64,000 nt of DNA, taken from contig NC_092579.1 of the NCBI RefSeq assembly GCF_037975245.1, positions 3,928,001 through 3,992,000 of the forward strand, written 5' to 3'. The notes beneath the pieces were generated by a model. The model was not told the DNA's origin. It did not search any database and saw nothing but the letters and a program-made list of their open reading frames with translations. Positions 49,001 through 57,560 of this stretch are shown one piece after another; position 1 is the first letter of the stretch; every line of letters starts with the position of its first letter. The position numbers and the translations under genes were made by a program. The stretch comes from Apostichopus japonicus (Eukaryota > Echinodermata > Holothuroidea > Aspidochirotida > Stichopodidae).

Positions 49001-49693
49001 ATAGAGAGTAAACAACAACTTGTCCACCCTATACCACCACCTCTCCATAATATAAATATTAATCCTTTCTCTTCACTGACTGTTATACTACGTGCATATG
49101 TGTACTGTGTGTTTGTATATTCCTGTTCTATTTCTCCCTCACTATTATACATTAAAGCTCTCCTATACCAGCCTGTACAGATAAACAGTTTATTATTACT
49201 AACTGTTATTTCAAAGGGCCAGTCTCCTACTAATCCTGTTAGGGCGATTGTCTTCTTTATTCTCAATTCTCTCGCATCTAAGACAATCACCTCATTAGTG
49301 TAACGTAAACCGACATATACTAATCCATCTCTGGTTGTCATACACCAGGCTGTACCGCTAACCTTCCCTTGATTGACCAGACCGCCATTACTACTATCGT
49401 ACAATGCTATGGTATCTTTACAACACGTTAAAAACAAACGATCATCCAGTAAGCAAACAGACCGCCATTCTGAACCAAACTCGGTAAATTCCTCAGAATA
49501 ATAAGGTTCTGACGTCAATAATAACGGTTTTTCTGGAGAATCAGGATCAAATTGTAACATAAACAGATCGATAAAGCTGAAGTTTGTCTTGTCATTATAT
49601 CCAGCGACAGCCAAACGGCCTGTGTCTAGCACGTCCACCACCGACACCTTGTAACCGTCTTGTTGAGTGAATCGTGGTATCGTTGTATACACT
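23325..49693 (-). CDS. large propeller / DED / coiled-coil / (ZU5-UPA-DED)x2 protein, whole gene
   Basis: Nineteen coding exons: 49693-48834, 46042-45772, 45174-44639, 44270-44133, 43702-43639, 39536-39213, 38816-38343, 36589-36363, 35768-35607, 34869-34717, 31330-31282, 30533-30217, 29823-29646, 29179-28856, 27283-27054, 25992-25855, 25413-25261, 24297-24237, 23626-23325. Every junction has AG acceptor and GT donor, and all phases agree through to the TAA stop; total about 4.96 kb. Known relatives: ZU5-UPA followed by a death-fold domain occurs in UNC5, PIDD and ankyrins. Here there is no transmembrane segment or signal peptide, so a cytosolic scaffold in death-fold or innate-immune signalling is inferred. 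Oddities: one frame break in exon 1, a weak donor after exon 12, and an unresolved 5' end. It could conceivably be two genes split after exon 12. Confidence 0.85.
24237..24297 (-). CDS. exon 18: UPA-DED linker
   Basis: A 61-base exon (acceptor TTCACAG, donor GTGAGT), phase 0 to 1, encoding IEKLRHIDQITSPFQLILPE. It corresponds to exon 11 of the first module (49 bases, same phases). Confidence 0.82.
25261..25413 (-). CDS. exon 17: UPA domain, third part
   Basis: 153 bases, phase 0 to 0, exactly the length and phase of exon 10. It encodes LWLKNRHKIEFHLQYK and IQLQ near the end, matching the last strands of the UPA domain (pattern HCTFTLER and following in UNC5). Confidence 0.85.
25480..25640 (+). 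repeat. tRNA-derived SINE fragment
   Basis: GGTTCCAGTCCTGC resembles a pol III B box and is followed by AATCTGTGACCTTGGGCAAGGC and CACCCAGATGTATAAA. This tail is typical of tRNA-related SINEs in many invertebrates. The A box side is missing, so it is 5'-truncated. It lies in the intron between exons 17 and 16. Confidence 0.65.
25855..25992 (-). CDS. exon 16: UPA domain, middle part
   Basis: 138 bases, phase 0 to 0, acceptor TTTTAACAG, donor GTTAGT. It encodes QQKGSIINDPVSVQLKS then LHVSTNSSSS, as in the UPA stretch before the last strands. It is the partner of exon 9 (162 bases). Confidence 0.82.
26347..26562. repeat. TTA/ATT microsatellite
   Basis: About 215 bases of TAT/TTA triplets interrupted by ACATACAT stretches, in the intron between exons 16 and 15. 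Confidence 0.9.
27054..27283 (-). CDS. exon 15: UPA domain start, with HFA in place of HFS
   Basis: 230 bases, phase 1 to 0 like exon 8 (227 bases). It encodes IIKWSQERKH, SQHFAVEAEKPCLIGLHV, KRVCVLPIV and IHIWFHNDDSLEHK, the opening strands of UPA. At 27,216-27,224 the residues are H-F-A. PIDD cleaves itself at H-F-S near this position; here the serine nucleophile is alanine. Confidence 0.83.
27840..28260. repeat. TGACCT-rich repeat with SINE-like tail
   Basis: Repeats GACCTCTACCAATTTCAATAGGGTTC-type blocks and GAGATATCATGTTTACAAGG, ending TTGCATAGATTCCTTTTATTTGCAGCAAGGAATC. The ending is shared with repeats at 34.2, 38.2 and 43.3 kb. Intron between exons 15 and 14. Confidence 0.65.
28270..28530 (-). 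repeat. SINE-like repeat
   Basis: On the minus strand GGTTCGAGTCACTCCC (about 28,452-28,467) fits a pol III B box. A small stem (CTGCAAGCAGG) and AAGCTGACTGAAGTCAGTC lie to the left. A tRNA-derived SINE is likely; the A box was not found. Confidence 0.45.
28856..29179 (-). CDS. exon 14: second ZU5 domain
   Basis: 324 bases, phase 1 to 1. ZU5 features: FDHRGGEMFIAGVILIIPAG, TPFVKVGPESLTLHKAVTLI, IIPHCAFTP. The pattern GG...G..L.IP.GAL and GP..L.F..PV.L.IPHC matches UNC5 and PIDD ZU5 domains. Unlike exon 7, almost the whole exon is ZU5. Confidence 0.88.
29646..29823 (-). CDS. exon 13: linker between first DED and second ZU5
   Basis: 178 bases, phase 0 to 1. It encodes 59 residues starting VKIPEKQELISKSESKSS and ending RRILLLAKEEH. 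No domain recognised. It has no partner in the first module; it bridges the duplication. Confidence 0.75.
30217..30533 (-). CDS. exon 12: DED-like domain closing the first ZU5-UPA module
   Basis: 317 bases, phase 1 to 0. It encodes LHKYEKLREDVAKLLDKH, YFELKPAENDTI, GKMLMKILDERELIMPNRMI, VARLVLEYID, then a charged tail (EKNGKENEEEKDDNK). The helix pattern is like exon 19. The donor (GTTCGT) is weak; if skipped, translation would end four codons later (VRAL, stop at 30,202). Confidence 0.82.
31282..31330 (-). CDS. exon 11: UPA-DED linker of module 1
   Basis: A 49-base micro-exon between strong sites (TTCATTCAG, GTGAGT), phase 0 to 1, encoding VKNILLSPESQEILRP. Partner of exon 18. Confidence 0.8.
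31530..34200. repeat. long TGACCT/AGGTCA-rich intronic repeat with inverted ends
   Basis: Begins AGAGCCCAAGGGCACTGTGGTTCCTTGCTTT and ends with AGGTTCCTTTTGCTAAAGCAAGGAACC. GGTTCCTTGC near the start and GCAAGGAACC at the end form inverted terminal repeats. Inside are tandem blocks of TGACCTTTGGTGACCTCGGATCACATGACC and similar, one pair (32,229 and 32,629) repeating at 400 bases. A CA run (34,115-34,150) precedes the right end. No coding frame. Confidence 0.75.
34717..34869 (-). CDS. exon 10: UPA domain, third part, module 1
   Basis: 153 bases, phase 0 to 0, same as exon 17. It encodes YLCAASRVSHQFRLTRDK and VDVKLKVFQNE...LILQSK; donor GTGAGT. Confidence 0.84.
35607..35768 (-). CDS. exon 9: UPA domain, middle part, module 1
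   Basis: 162 bases, phase 0 to 0. It encodes LLLEDHHPKLCLGNYTTFQI and VSYIDLIMSSPGGGYH; the position in the module equals exon 16. Confidence 0.82.
36053..36083. repeat. perfect 14-bp hairpin
   Basis: AATGCTGATAGTCT, three-base loop, AGACTATCAGCATT. It lies in the intron between exons 9 and 8. Confidence 0.85.
36363..36589 (-). CDS. exon 8: UPA domain start, module 1
   Basis: 227 bases, phase 1 to 0. It encodes ITWTEEKSIDRKLDPEKIYL, KHIFRIVPFIDG and VLITVCFCKDSDEEYK. The HF(S/A) triplet of exon 15 has no counterpart here. Donor GTGAGG. Confidence 0.83.
36640..38205. repeat. second copy of the TGACCT-rich intronic repeat
   Basis: Same start (AGAGCCCAAGGGCACTGTGGTTCC) and same end (TTTTGCTAAAGCAAGGAACC) as 31,530-34,200 but about 1.1 kb shorter through fewer tandem blocks. 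A CA run near 37,927-37,950 precedes an extra stretch of about 170 bases. Intron between exons 8 and 7. Confidence 0.75.
38343..38816 (-). CDS. exon 7: acidic linker and first ZU5 domain
   Basis: 474 bases, phase 1 to 1. The first about 50 residues are charged (DDES, EREDDHDHS). ZU5 follows: HRITYEGGTISIMGVHLTIP, EGALSSDHVIAVKV, TPLIKLEPEGLTLDKPAQLT, IPHSAIIPD. A good match to the ZU5 pattern with GG, IP.GAL and IPH.A blocks. Confidence 0.88.
39213..39536 (-). CDS. exon 6: second DED-like domain
   Basis: 324 bases, phase 1 to 1. It encodes YGRLMVNVAQDLTLDSTLKL, LFRLPPAETDMLRR, TPGITLINFMK, INMYDVTNLQKGL, then a linker to ZU5. L..LFxLPxxE...TPG..L...L..R.II...V..L..GL parallels exon 19, so these two DEDs are close relatives. 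Confidence 0.83.
39978..40038. repeat. GT dinucleotide microsatellite
   Basis: A nearly pure GT run ahead of the repeat array at 40.05 kb. The apparent His-Thr frame across it is an artefact. Confidence 0.92.
40050..40860. repeat. tandem repeat with TATCTCCAG / GTACAAGAACCC blocks
   Basis: GTACAAGAACCCTATTGTTTTGGGTG-type blocks recur at about 40,100, 40,306, 40,580 and 40,722, each followed by GAAGGTCA-type text and TGTATCTCCAGA. Intron between exons 6 and 5. Confidence 0.7.
41966..42228. repeat. 52-bp minisatellite
   Basis: About five copies of a unit containing TTAGTTTGTTTGTATTAGAT, AGTGATCACATGACTA and an AGGGGTATG end. The GTGATCACATGAC core is the best conserved part. Intron between exons 6 and 5. 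Confidence 0.88.
42410..43330. repeat. TGACCT-rich repeat, fourth intronic block
   Basis: Repeating CTGACCCCAAATGACCTTTCACC-like blocks and GAGATATCATGTTTACAAG, ending CATCGCATAGATTCCTTCTGCCCTCGGCAAGGAATAAA. Same family as 27,840-28,260. Confidence 0.68.
43639..43702 (-). CDS. exon 5: linker after the coiled coil
   Basis: 64 bases, phase 0 to 1, encoding VEETPLKERETLDISQESTL; acceptor ATTTTGCAG, donor GTAGGA. Confidence 0.8.
44133..44270 (-). CDS. exon 4: coiled coil, end
   Basis: 138 bases, phase 0 to 0. It encodes 46 residues starting EHEEAKSSLRATKEELVKSQ, with heptad-spaced Leu and dense charge: the end of the coiled coil of exon 3 but without its 14-residue repeat. Confidence 0.83.
44639..45174 (-). 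CDS. exon 3: coiled coil made of 14-residue repeats
   Basis: 536 bases, phase 1 to 0, acceptor TTTGTTTCAG, donor GTAATT. It encodes about 178 residues. The centre is some ten copies of a 14-residue (42-base, two-heptad) unit of two types, EERQQLTGRLKTTE and EERQQFKDTLKATE, which alternate to give an 84-base higher-order repeat before a run of the first type. No prolines or glycine breaks beyond the regular TGR. Probably a rod for oligomerisation. Confidence 0.87.
45772..46042 (-). CDS. exon 2: first DED-like domain
   Basis: 271 bases, phase 0 to 1, acceptor GTTATAG, donor GTATGT. It encodes SDIFTFDNLLIHSESLIE, CQKLLDYLRVPAKESKD, TFLSLVQHLREAGKVSFDDI, then GLSKLVAVLTVFQQAQ. Helix spacing and the HLREAG.VSFDDI..L pattern fit a death-effector or related death-fold domain. 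Follows exon 1 in frame. Confidence 0.82.
46043..48833. other. intron between exons 1 and 2
   Basis: 2.8 kb without recognisable exons. It contains the tandem repeat at 47,960-48,545 and is otherwise AT-rich with nothing I can assign. Confidence 0.6.
47960..48545. repeat. 213-bp tandem repeat
   Basis: CCACCATTTTGATCTCCCT recurs at 48,027, 48,240 and 48,454, with CAACAAGC.TCCAATGGC ahead of it and AATAAAATTCTGCATTCACT behind. About 2.7 copies. Non-coding. Confidence 0.88.
48834..49693 (-). CDS. exon 1 (of those resolved): beta-propeller
   Basis: 860 bases between CACACACAG acceptor (49,694) and GTAAGTACT donor (48,833). It shows repeated four-strand blade text: VDVLDTGRLAVAGY, SVCLLDDRLFLTCCKDTIAL, TTRDGLVYVGLRYTNEVIVL, VSNNKLFICTGWYRRALMYN, VSEEKGLIFI, then QVVVYSLSGG and RLILVTWKTGKVYEYHT. 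This is a WD40/NHL-type propeller of about six blades. The last blade is one frame over: a frame break lies at about 49,024-49,029, close to three 21-base repeats (48,950-49,010). No ATG opens this exon; an upstream coding exon is needed. Confidence 0.82.
48950..49010 (-). repeat. 21-bp coding tandem repeat in the propeller exon
   Basis: Three units of ATCTCTGGGGGTCATTCTTCC type. In the frame that continues into the donor they read SGGHSSI, SGGLSSI, SGGHILA, so they add whole seven-residue blocks inside a propeller loop. Confidence 0.85.
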
Positions 49694-52167
49694 CTGTGTG
49701 TGTGGAAGGCAAAAAGTGTAAAGTTAGGTCAAGGTTGGAAGGTTGTATCCATGGTAACGAAGAATTTAGAGTGAATTTTGATCGAAGGAATGATGAACAA
49801 CATATCTCAGACTGCGAAGTAGCCTAGGCAGATCTTGCAAACGGTACTGAATTAATTTATGCATGGAATTACAATGTCGTGACCACATTGGAAGATGTCC
49901 AGAAAAAATTAATCGACATAGTAATGTCGAAGATATAAGAAACGAGACGTTGAAGGCCTAATAATTAGGAATTATCGGGATAATGGCTATAGACCCACGA
50001 CTTACAAAGAACTTTCTCGCGCTTTAACGTGAAGAAAATACTTGGCTGCGTTAATTTAAATACAGCAAACGGGCTAAAAAGTGCTAAAAATTGGAAAATC
50101 GACCGAATAAAAATCCTTTTAAAGTATCCTATTAAAGTCTAAATAAAGGTCGGAATGTAGAAAAATATTTCCAATTGATTACTGTGTGTTGTACGGATAT
50201 GAAAATATTCCATTTACAAAATTTCTCTCATAACAACACCGACTATAGGCCTTAATTGTTAATAAGCAGTTTCAGTCAAATTGATGGAATTGCATAGGCT
50301 ATATTTAGTTTGCTTGAACACATTTAATTATCATCAATATTCGTCGTTATCAATATGTAAGCACTGATGTAACTTTCTGATTCAACTTGTGTTTGTCGAC
50401 AACACGCATGCAGTGCATTATACATAATACATTAGCATTCAGCGCCAGAAGAGGAGAGAGACCAACAAGTTGTGTAAAAGTGGTGGAGCCATTCAAGAAA
50501 GCTAACTTTGTGAAAGGCTCAGGTAATCATTAAATGATGGCGCTATTCAAGAAAGCTAACTTTGGTCTAAAGTTTTCACGGGGTAACTTCAGACAGAAAT
50601 TTAGTCTTGAGTTCTTTGACATATTAAGTCCAAGAAAAACAAAGGACAAATTTGACTGCTAGTAATAATGTTTTCTATAGCTACGAAGCTTTCCACTTAT
50701 ATTAACCTCCTGACCTTATACTTACCTTCAACATATGCTTAAACTCTGGAATGCTCGGGTCCAGAGATCGATGCATCGGCGCCTCAATGCGATCCTAAGT
50801 CTTTATGTTAATCCATTGCTTAGAAATTCTAATAACTCCACCAAAACATGTTCTTTTATCTGCCTAAAAGCAAAACACATCCTTGGATGACGTTTAACAC
50901 CTTATTTACACGACAAATTTGCAATGCATCTTAATATATTGCATTGGAGGCAATAAAAGTCTTCACAGTGAATCTTGTGTTGTATGAGAGAAACTAATCT
51001 AACGGTATTTGTATGAGACTAAATACGGTCCAGTCACTTCAAAGTGATGAACTTCATTTGTATAAAGGACCATTTCTTTAAAATGAAAATTGTTATAGAC
51101 TTCCAACATGGGCTGATAGCAGAGTATTTTAAAAGTCTACAAAACCTTAGGTTTATTTTGTATTTAAAGGAACCCTTTATGTCTACCAGGTTAAGCTTTG
51201 ACATAACCATTTGTGTCATATCCATGTGCGATTGACCCGATGCGGGGAATCCGAGGATTCAAGTTCCTCCTGTTTTGTAACAGAAACGGTAAGAAGTGCC
51301 CCGTTTCGTAGATTAGAAGTCCCAATTTTTGACAAGTTCCGTTCTTTGTCATTCTTTGTTATTTAAAACAGGTCATTTCGTTGAGACATTTAGGAAAAGT
51401 GTAATCAAGAAGTGCCTTTTTTGCTGATAAATTGAACTAATCAATTGAAAGGTCCTACATCGTTGAAAATAATGGAAATAATGGAAATCGTGGCATAGAA
51501 TGCAGAAAGGAATTTATTTCATTGGCGTTTTGAGATGGCCTTGTACTTTACCTTCTCAATTCAACGCCACCGTGATGTCCTACCACCCTTAGGAATTTTT
51601 TTTACCACGGCACCCCACCCCTACCCCACCCCTTCGCCACTGAACCCTTTCCTCCATTTCAGAAGTGAACGAACAGCCCGGTTTATGAAAGACTTTCAGT
51701 ATACAACATTGTTTGTAAGAATGTAGAGTAAACAAATAATCAATATTTTCCCTATACTGTCATGTATAATCGCCTGGTATAAACAACATTTGAAAATTTT
51801 ATAAAACAAGAAACAATAGTGAATCTTACGAGGTTTTTGTGGCGGCCATTTTCAAATGTGCTTAATTAGTTCTGAGGAAATTATATTAATGCAGCGGGAG
51901 TCCTGATCTGCGGATAAAATTAGAAAAAGTCTTAGGAAACAAATACTACTTTCTAAAATATATTCTTATCGAGGAATATCGCAATAAATACAGAGATCAT
52001 CGGAACGGAAAGAAAACTTCTTTTGGGTGAATGCTGTGGACTTTTTTTGTGCCTAACGAGCAACCTTGCATTTAATACATGTATGAAATTATGTTTTTTT
52101 TGTCATCAGGAAAGGTTCCCTGGACATACTCTTTCATTGTCAGCTATCTTTAGTTCATGTTGATTGC
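49694..52167. other. upstream region of the large gene
   Basis: Must hold the missing start of the gene and its promoter. One exon candidate is at 50,726-50,776. A 20-base direct repeat (ATTCAAGAAAGCTAACTTTG) lies at 50,491 and 50,545. No TATA box convincingly placed; nothing else recognised. Confidence 0.45.
50726..50776 (-). CDS. candidate first coding exon
   Basis: ATG at 50,776 opens MHRSLDPSIPEFKHMLK and ends at a perfect donor (AAG then GTAAGTATAAGG). It leaves phase 0, which does not fit the phase required by the propeller exon, so at least one more exon would be needed between them, or this is an untranslated exon. Confidence 0.3.
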
Positions 52168-55100
52168 GAAAAAGACGACGAAATCGTGACAAAATAGTTT
52201 AAAGTTGGTAACATTAATGAATATATATATATACGATGGTAAAGGGAAAATTTTCTTAAGAGAAATTGATATTTTTATTTAAACTGTTCCGTATAAGCAT
52301 GTTGAACAATTTATCTATACTTCCCTATACTGGAATGCTGCTAATAAAAATTCAAAAATGTTTTATTTTTACTTACAATAATAGACGTCTCTATAAGACA
52401 GGTTCAGGTGAGCTACAGCTAATATTCTTCGATAGGTCTTGAATATAAACTTGTTCTTGATATAGTTCGATACTTTTTTTGTAAGCTGAGTTGCTGGCAG
52501 GTCAACGAAGCGTGAAGTGATAACACAAATTTCACACAGATGGCCCTTTGAGATAATTGAAAAGACAACGAAATGATATGATTTTGTTCAGAGTATGAAA
52601 GAAATTCTCAAATGAATATTATATACTTATCGCTGAACGGCTGAAGTGTGGAGCACGAAAGATGTAGTGGAGGGTCTACTGATATAGTAAAAGAGGAGAA
52701 CATGTTTGATCTGATCTGGTATCTAGCAAATTAATAAAAGGATAAAATACGCCTACTAATCTTTGACCTCCTACATATAAACCATATCGCGTGATGTTTA
52801 AGTCAAAATTGAATTAAAAGCAGTTCGTTGATGTTTTCCTTCTTGTTTAATTGAACCTATTTGAATCTTACTTGGATTGTTATGTCGTACCTTATTAACA
52901 AATAGAAATTCGTTCTCGAAAAGGGAGGGAGAGGAAGGAAGGGACCGGGGAGGGGAGGGGTGGGGGGGCTGGCTTAATATCAAAACAGGTGGTCTTCCTG
53001 TTAAGTCTACAGATCATCATTAAGATAATCACATAGCCTGAGATATCCCTATCCCTCAATCTAACTTCCATTGAGTAAGTGGGCCACCATATTGGTCTAT
53101 CTAACTAGTCCAACATCAGCCTGCAAAAAGCAAATAACTTTATAGCGTCTTTCATATAGTTACGGCGGACTCGTGACTTGTGTGGTCAACGGTCCCATGG
53201 GAAATTATATACGATTTACCGTTATTATTCAAACTAGAAACCTGACAAAGTAAGGAGATGAACTAAGTATTTCACATCAGAGTATACTGGACATTTTGGT
53301 TCGTTGTGGGGGGGGGGGGGGTGAGGTTGGGGGATTTGGAGGGGAGTATGTAGAGTGGATACAAATATGTTCCAAAATCGGTTCATCGTGTGTGGCAATG
53401 CACATGCATGCAGGCGAAAGGTGCTGAGCTTCCTGTATAAGCTTCGTTCTTCTATGAGTTAGCCTTAACTTCCATTGCCATTGGAACACAATTTCGGCCT
53501 CTAAATAAAATGAACGTGGTAAGCCTCGTTCAGTGTATACCGGTTTTTTAGAGAAACCTTAAACTTTTATGTATTGTAATGCTTTAATACTTAATTTCAG
53601 GAGTTCCTAGGCAACACTGACGTTATTTAGCACATTGGACTACCCATGCAATAATTAGCTCGAGCTAGTTGCAAGAAAATTTCTGATTTTGATACCCCCC
53701 AGATCACCGAAAGTAGAACTTCTCGGGCTTGAAATAACCAACCAGATGTAAACTTTTGCCTGAGACCCAAGAGTTTGTTTCCCAATAGTTTTTTTTCTTT
53801 ATCCATCCATTACCTTTTTGAAGATTTTCACCAATCACACATTCTGTTCGACCTCATCGCATCTCCTGTAAATGGTGGTCAGGGAATTTTCGAAAATTCA
53901 GACACAGTTAATTTATTGGTGTACAAATATTAAAGCCGCACCCGATACTCATAGCTAGTACAGTAACTACTGTTCATGTTCCACAATGTCATCAGTTACT
54001 ACTGCGCTGTATTCGTAACACGGTAACATGTGTTACAGGTGGCACAGTAATTACTACAAAGCTGTTAAACGTTTCCATGTAAGACAAAGAACTGTGCGAC
54101 TAGACAAGGAGTCTATGAGTATTTGACGTGGTAAACTATATACTATATACTATATTAAGGCCTAATTTAGACGTAGAGCTACTCATAAGGCTAATCTAGG
54201 TTCCCTCTCCCCCACCTTAGGTCCCGTTTTGTATATCTGTTTTGTATCTGTTTGAGAATTGCACACTATCATCTGTCCGTGTTTCAATCGAATGGATTTA
54301 CTAATACGATTAGAAAAAAGTAAGGCTACCATCTGAATCTCGCATGCAGTATACAACTAGGGAGTAGTCTTCGTTCCCCAGCCGCCGCGCATTTTCACCT
54401 TTCGGACGCTTAGTTCTACGTGTAACAGCTTTGCAATAGCTACTGTGCCACCTGTAACACATGTTACCGTGTTGCGAACACAAACGAGGCATCAAAATGA
54501 CAACATAGAAACAACCTTTAAATGTTCACTTACGTTATCTTAGCGTAAATTCCTCAAACATAATGTATAGGGCGAATGCTCTCGTGGTAGGCTAGGAATG
54601 AGCTAAGATTACACGGCATATGAAAGGAAACGTCAAGTCTCTATACCACTCCCTTCGGTTTTTGTCACTCCCCACCCCTAGTTTTTTTTGGGGGGGAGAG
54701 AGGCATATTTCCTGGGCTAGTATAGAACTGCCTTGTGCGGCTTTATATTATGTGTATATGATAAGTACATAGGCCTATGGCAGAATTTATTCCTTCTTTT
54801 AAATAATTTAATAAACTAGGAAGTTCACCAAACTATAACACCAACCTTTAAATTAACACTATAGCTTAATATTTCATATATTGATTCATGATATATATAT
54901 TAAATCCGAATCTTTACAGTGTTGGTTTTTCCATGCATATAGCCTAGGCCTATTATGTCGTTTGTTCACCTTTGGGCATGGCCATCTCTATACCGTAGAG
55001 TCAGGCATGCTACTAATTCGGCAAGACGCGACAGAGCGGAGTCAACATTGATTGTATCAACAGGATACCACGACTATCACCAGCGGTGTGTGTCAGTATA

Positions 55101-57059
55101 AGGTCAACGAAACACACTGTACATTGAATATGGATTATATCATATAATTATACCTAAATTATAGAATGACCCCTTGTGAAATATTTCAAAATAATCTCTA
55201 ATGAAACACGGGACCTCAATCAACACCAAGCCTTTTAATGTACAATCAAGAACAGCTAGAATACTATATGAATTAATCCAGTGCAAAACTAACATGTTTA
55301 ATCCCATAGATCTATATCCCTTGAATTGAAAAGACACGCGTCGGTCCAACACCCAGTGTAGCTCCATATCTGTTGATTAGAACACAGGAGCGCCAAACTA
55401 TTAAATCGCTAAACGAGGAGGAGGAGGTCCAGCAGTGAACTCTAGTCATGACGGTGAAGTCAGCCATTACATCCAGTTGTGAGCAACAACTTATTGGTTG
55501 ATTAACAGGTCTTCTGTATCTCGTAATCAGTTGCATTTGGTTTCTGGTTTCCCTGGAAATCTACGAGGTTGCGTTTCTAAATGCGAGTTAAATGATCTGA
55601 ATCGAAAGTACAACTCTATTTCAGCATTGAAATGTCTTACTTTGATTAATAGATGAGTAAACAATGACTGGGATCGCGATAGCTCACAGTGCATAAGCTG
55701 TAGAGCTGCTAAAAAAGATACTCCGGGACACGTAGGTTGGCTACTTCACTACTTCCATATATATGGTTCATTGTGTGGTGTTTAAAACAAAGCTGGAAAG
55801 AGCACACCATAAACAACCAAACAGTGTGAAAGTTTTAATGCAGTAATTTAATACATGTAACTCCCGGAGAACTGACACTCGTTTTAATGTTTTGATTTTA
55901 ATGACAAAAAAAAATATCACCACCTCGTTTTTTTTAAAACTGTATTACTAACGATAGATCCACATGCCAGAATGACATGGGTTGAGGATTATGATGTCCT
56001 GGGCTTATGATCACTAACAATTCAATACTAGGAAAAAAGGCTTAGCCTAACTCAGGCCTATGTACGTTGCCTTTCCTTTGGTCTAACTAAGGTTAGCCTA
56101 GGTAATAACTCAAGCCTTGAATATTTCAGTCTATGAACATAGCCCTATCTAGAATTATATAGAAATTCATACAAAGGCTCTATTTTGCAACATAGTCCCA
56201 ACACTGTAAATTTGGCAAAAGGACATAAGCAGTTGATATAGGACTAGCCAGTAATCTGAGTTTTAAACATTTGTTAGCTAACCCAAAGATATAAAATTAT
56301 GCAGGCTACTATTTTGGTTTGGCGATACTCACTGACAAACACAGTTAGTTGGCGTGACTTATCTGTCTGCCTGATAGCGTTTGGATGTGTTGGTATAGAT
56401 GGTGCACTAGGCTGGTGACTGGTGACAAAATAATGTAGGAATCGACTAAAAGGAGAGAACGCACTTACGCCTGTTGGTAGGAGGAACAAAGCGGAACCAA
56501 GATGCAGCTTGAAACTTTTTAAAATGAAACAGAAAACTGTTGAAGTATGCAGATTAATTTTTTGACGGTATTAACCAGGACGATCTACGAAATAGGAACT
56601 TATTAGTAAGGTCGGTTACACCCAAACTAAAGCTAAGGTTCGTTGAGCATTTTGAATGAGTTAGCATTATTGTCGTGAATAGCCATTGTGACTCATTCAG
56701 GGTGAAAAAAAAAATGTTTGTTCTACGCGTGAATACGGCCATGACAAGCACAATGCCAAGTATTTATCATTCGGCGAGTATTCTACACTATAGGACATAT
56801 CAATAATAAAAGCCAACGCGCAAATCACATATATATGAAGGGAGGACGTAGCAGTAACTGATCCGAAGTGTCACATTCTACTAACAGCAGTCAACTAATA
56901 ACACTGTAGTTGCGTGTCGATCAAATAAAAAACTCTTGGGCGCAAAACACTTTTTTTAACATATATATGTACACTATGTTTGTTTCATACAGTCTAGATT
57001 CTCCAAGCGATCGGCTGGCATTACGCTATTGACTGCTGCTTCGTCCTGTATGGTTGCCA

Positions 57060-57560
57060 TCGTGGTCAGATTCATCTGTTTCTGGCTCCCTTTCCTCTTT
57101 AGACTGTGGAATGTTATACCATTCTGAGCCGATTGTCTCAGTTTTCCCCCTCCTTCTGTCTCCCCTTGTTTCCCCTCTGTCACTTCTCTTCTCCTAGCTC
57201 TCTTTGATGGTTTTTCACCACACCTACCTATCTTTGTCCTTCTGCAGTTATTTTTACCCTTTTCCCTAAATCCTCTCTTTGTCCCTTTTTTCCTACCTCT
57301 CCTCTTCCCCTGTTGGTGTCTTTCTTCTCTCCATCCTTTGTCTACTAATCCTCTTACGCCAATCTCTTTCGTGTTCACCCTGCTCATTAACCTGCCTGTG
57401 TTCTGTGTTTGTTTTTGTCCCATATAGTTTATGTTACTTGTCATTCAGCCTTTGAAGAAAATACTGCTAGGATCGAAATGTCAAGCCCACTTACTTTTAC
57501 ACATGTTTTTATTAGAGAGAGTAGTTGTAGTAGCCTCGTAGATTTATTCGAAAGTTTCGA
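57060..57560 (-). repeat. interspersed repeat with Lys/Arg-rich open frame (unit 3)
   Basis: Unit 3 equivalent of 5,735-6,350: TGRLMSRVNTKEI is kept, followed by a K/R/G-rich run. On the plus strand TTTGAAGAAA...GGATCGAAATGTC repeats the hammerhead-like text in decayed form. Confidence 0.5.

Noticed and set aside
51236-51275. tRNA-like TTCAAGTTCC text
   Set aside because: No acceptor stem or other arms can be folded around it.
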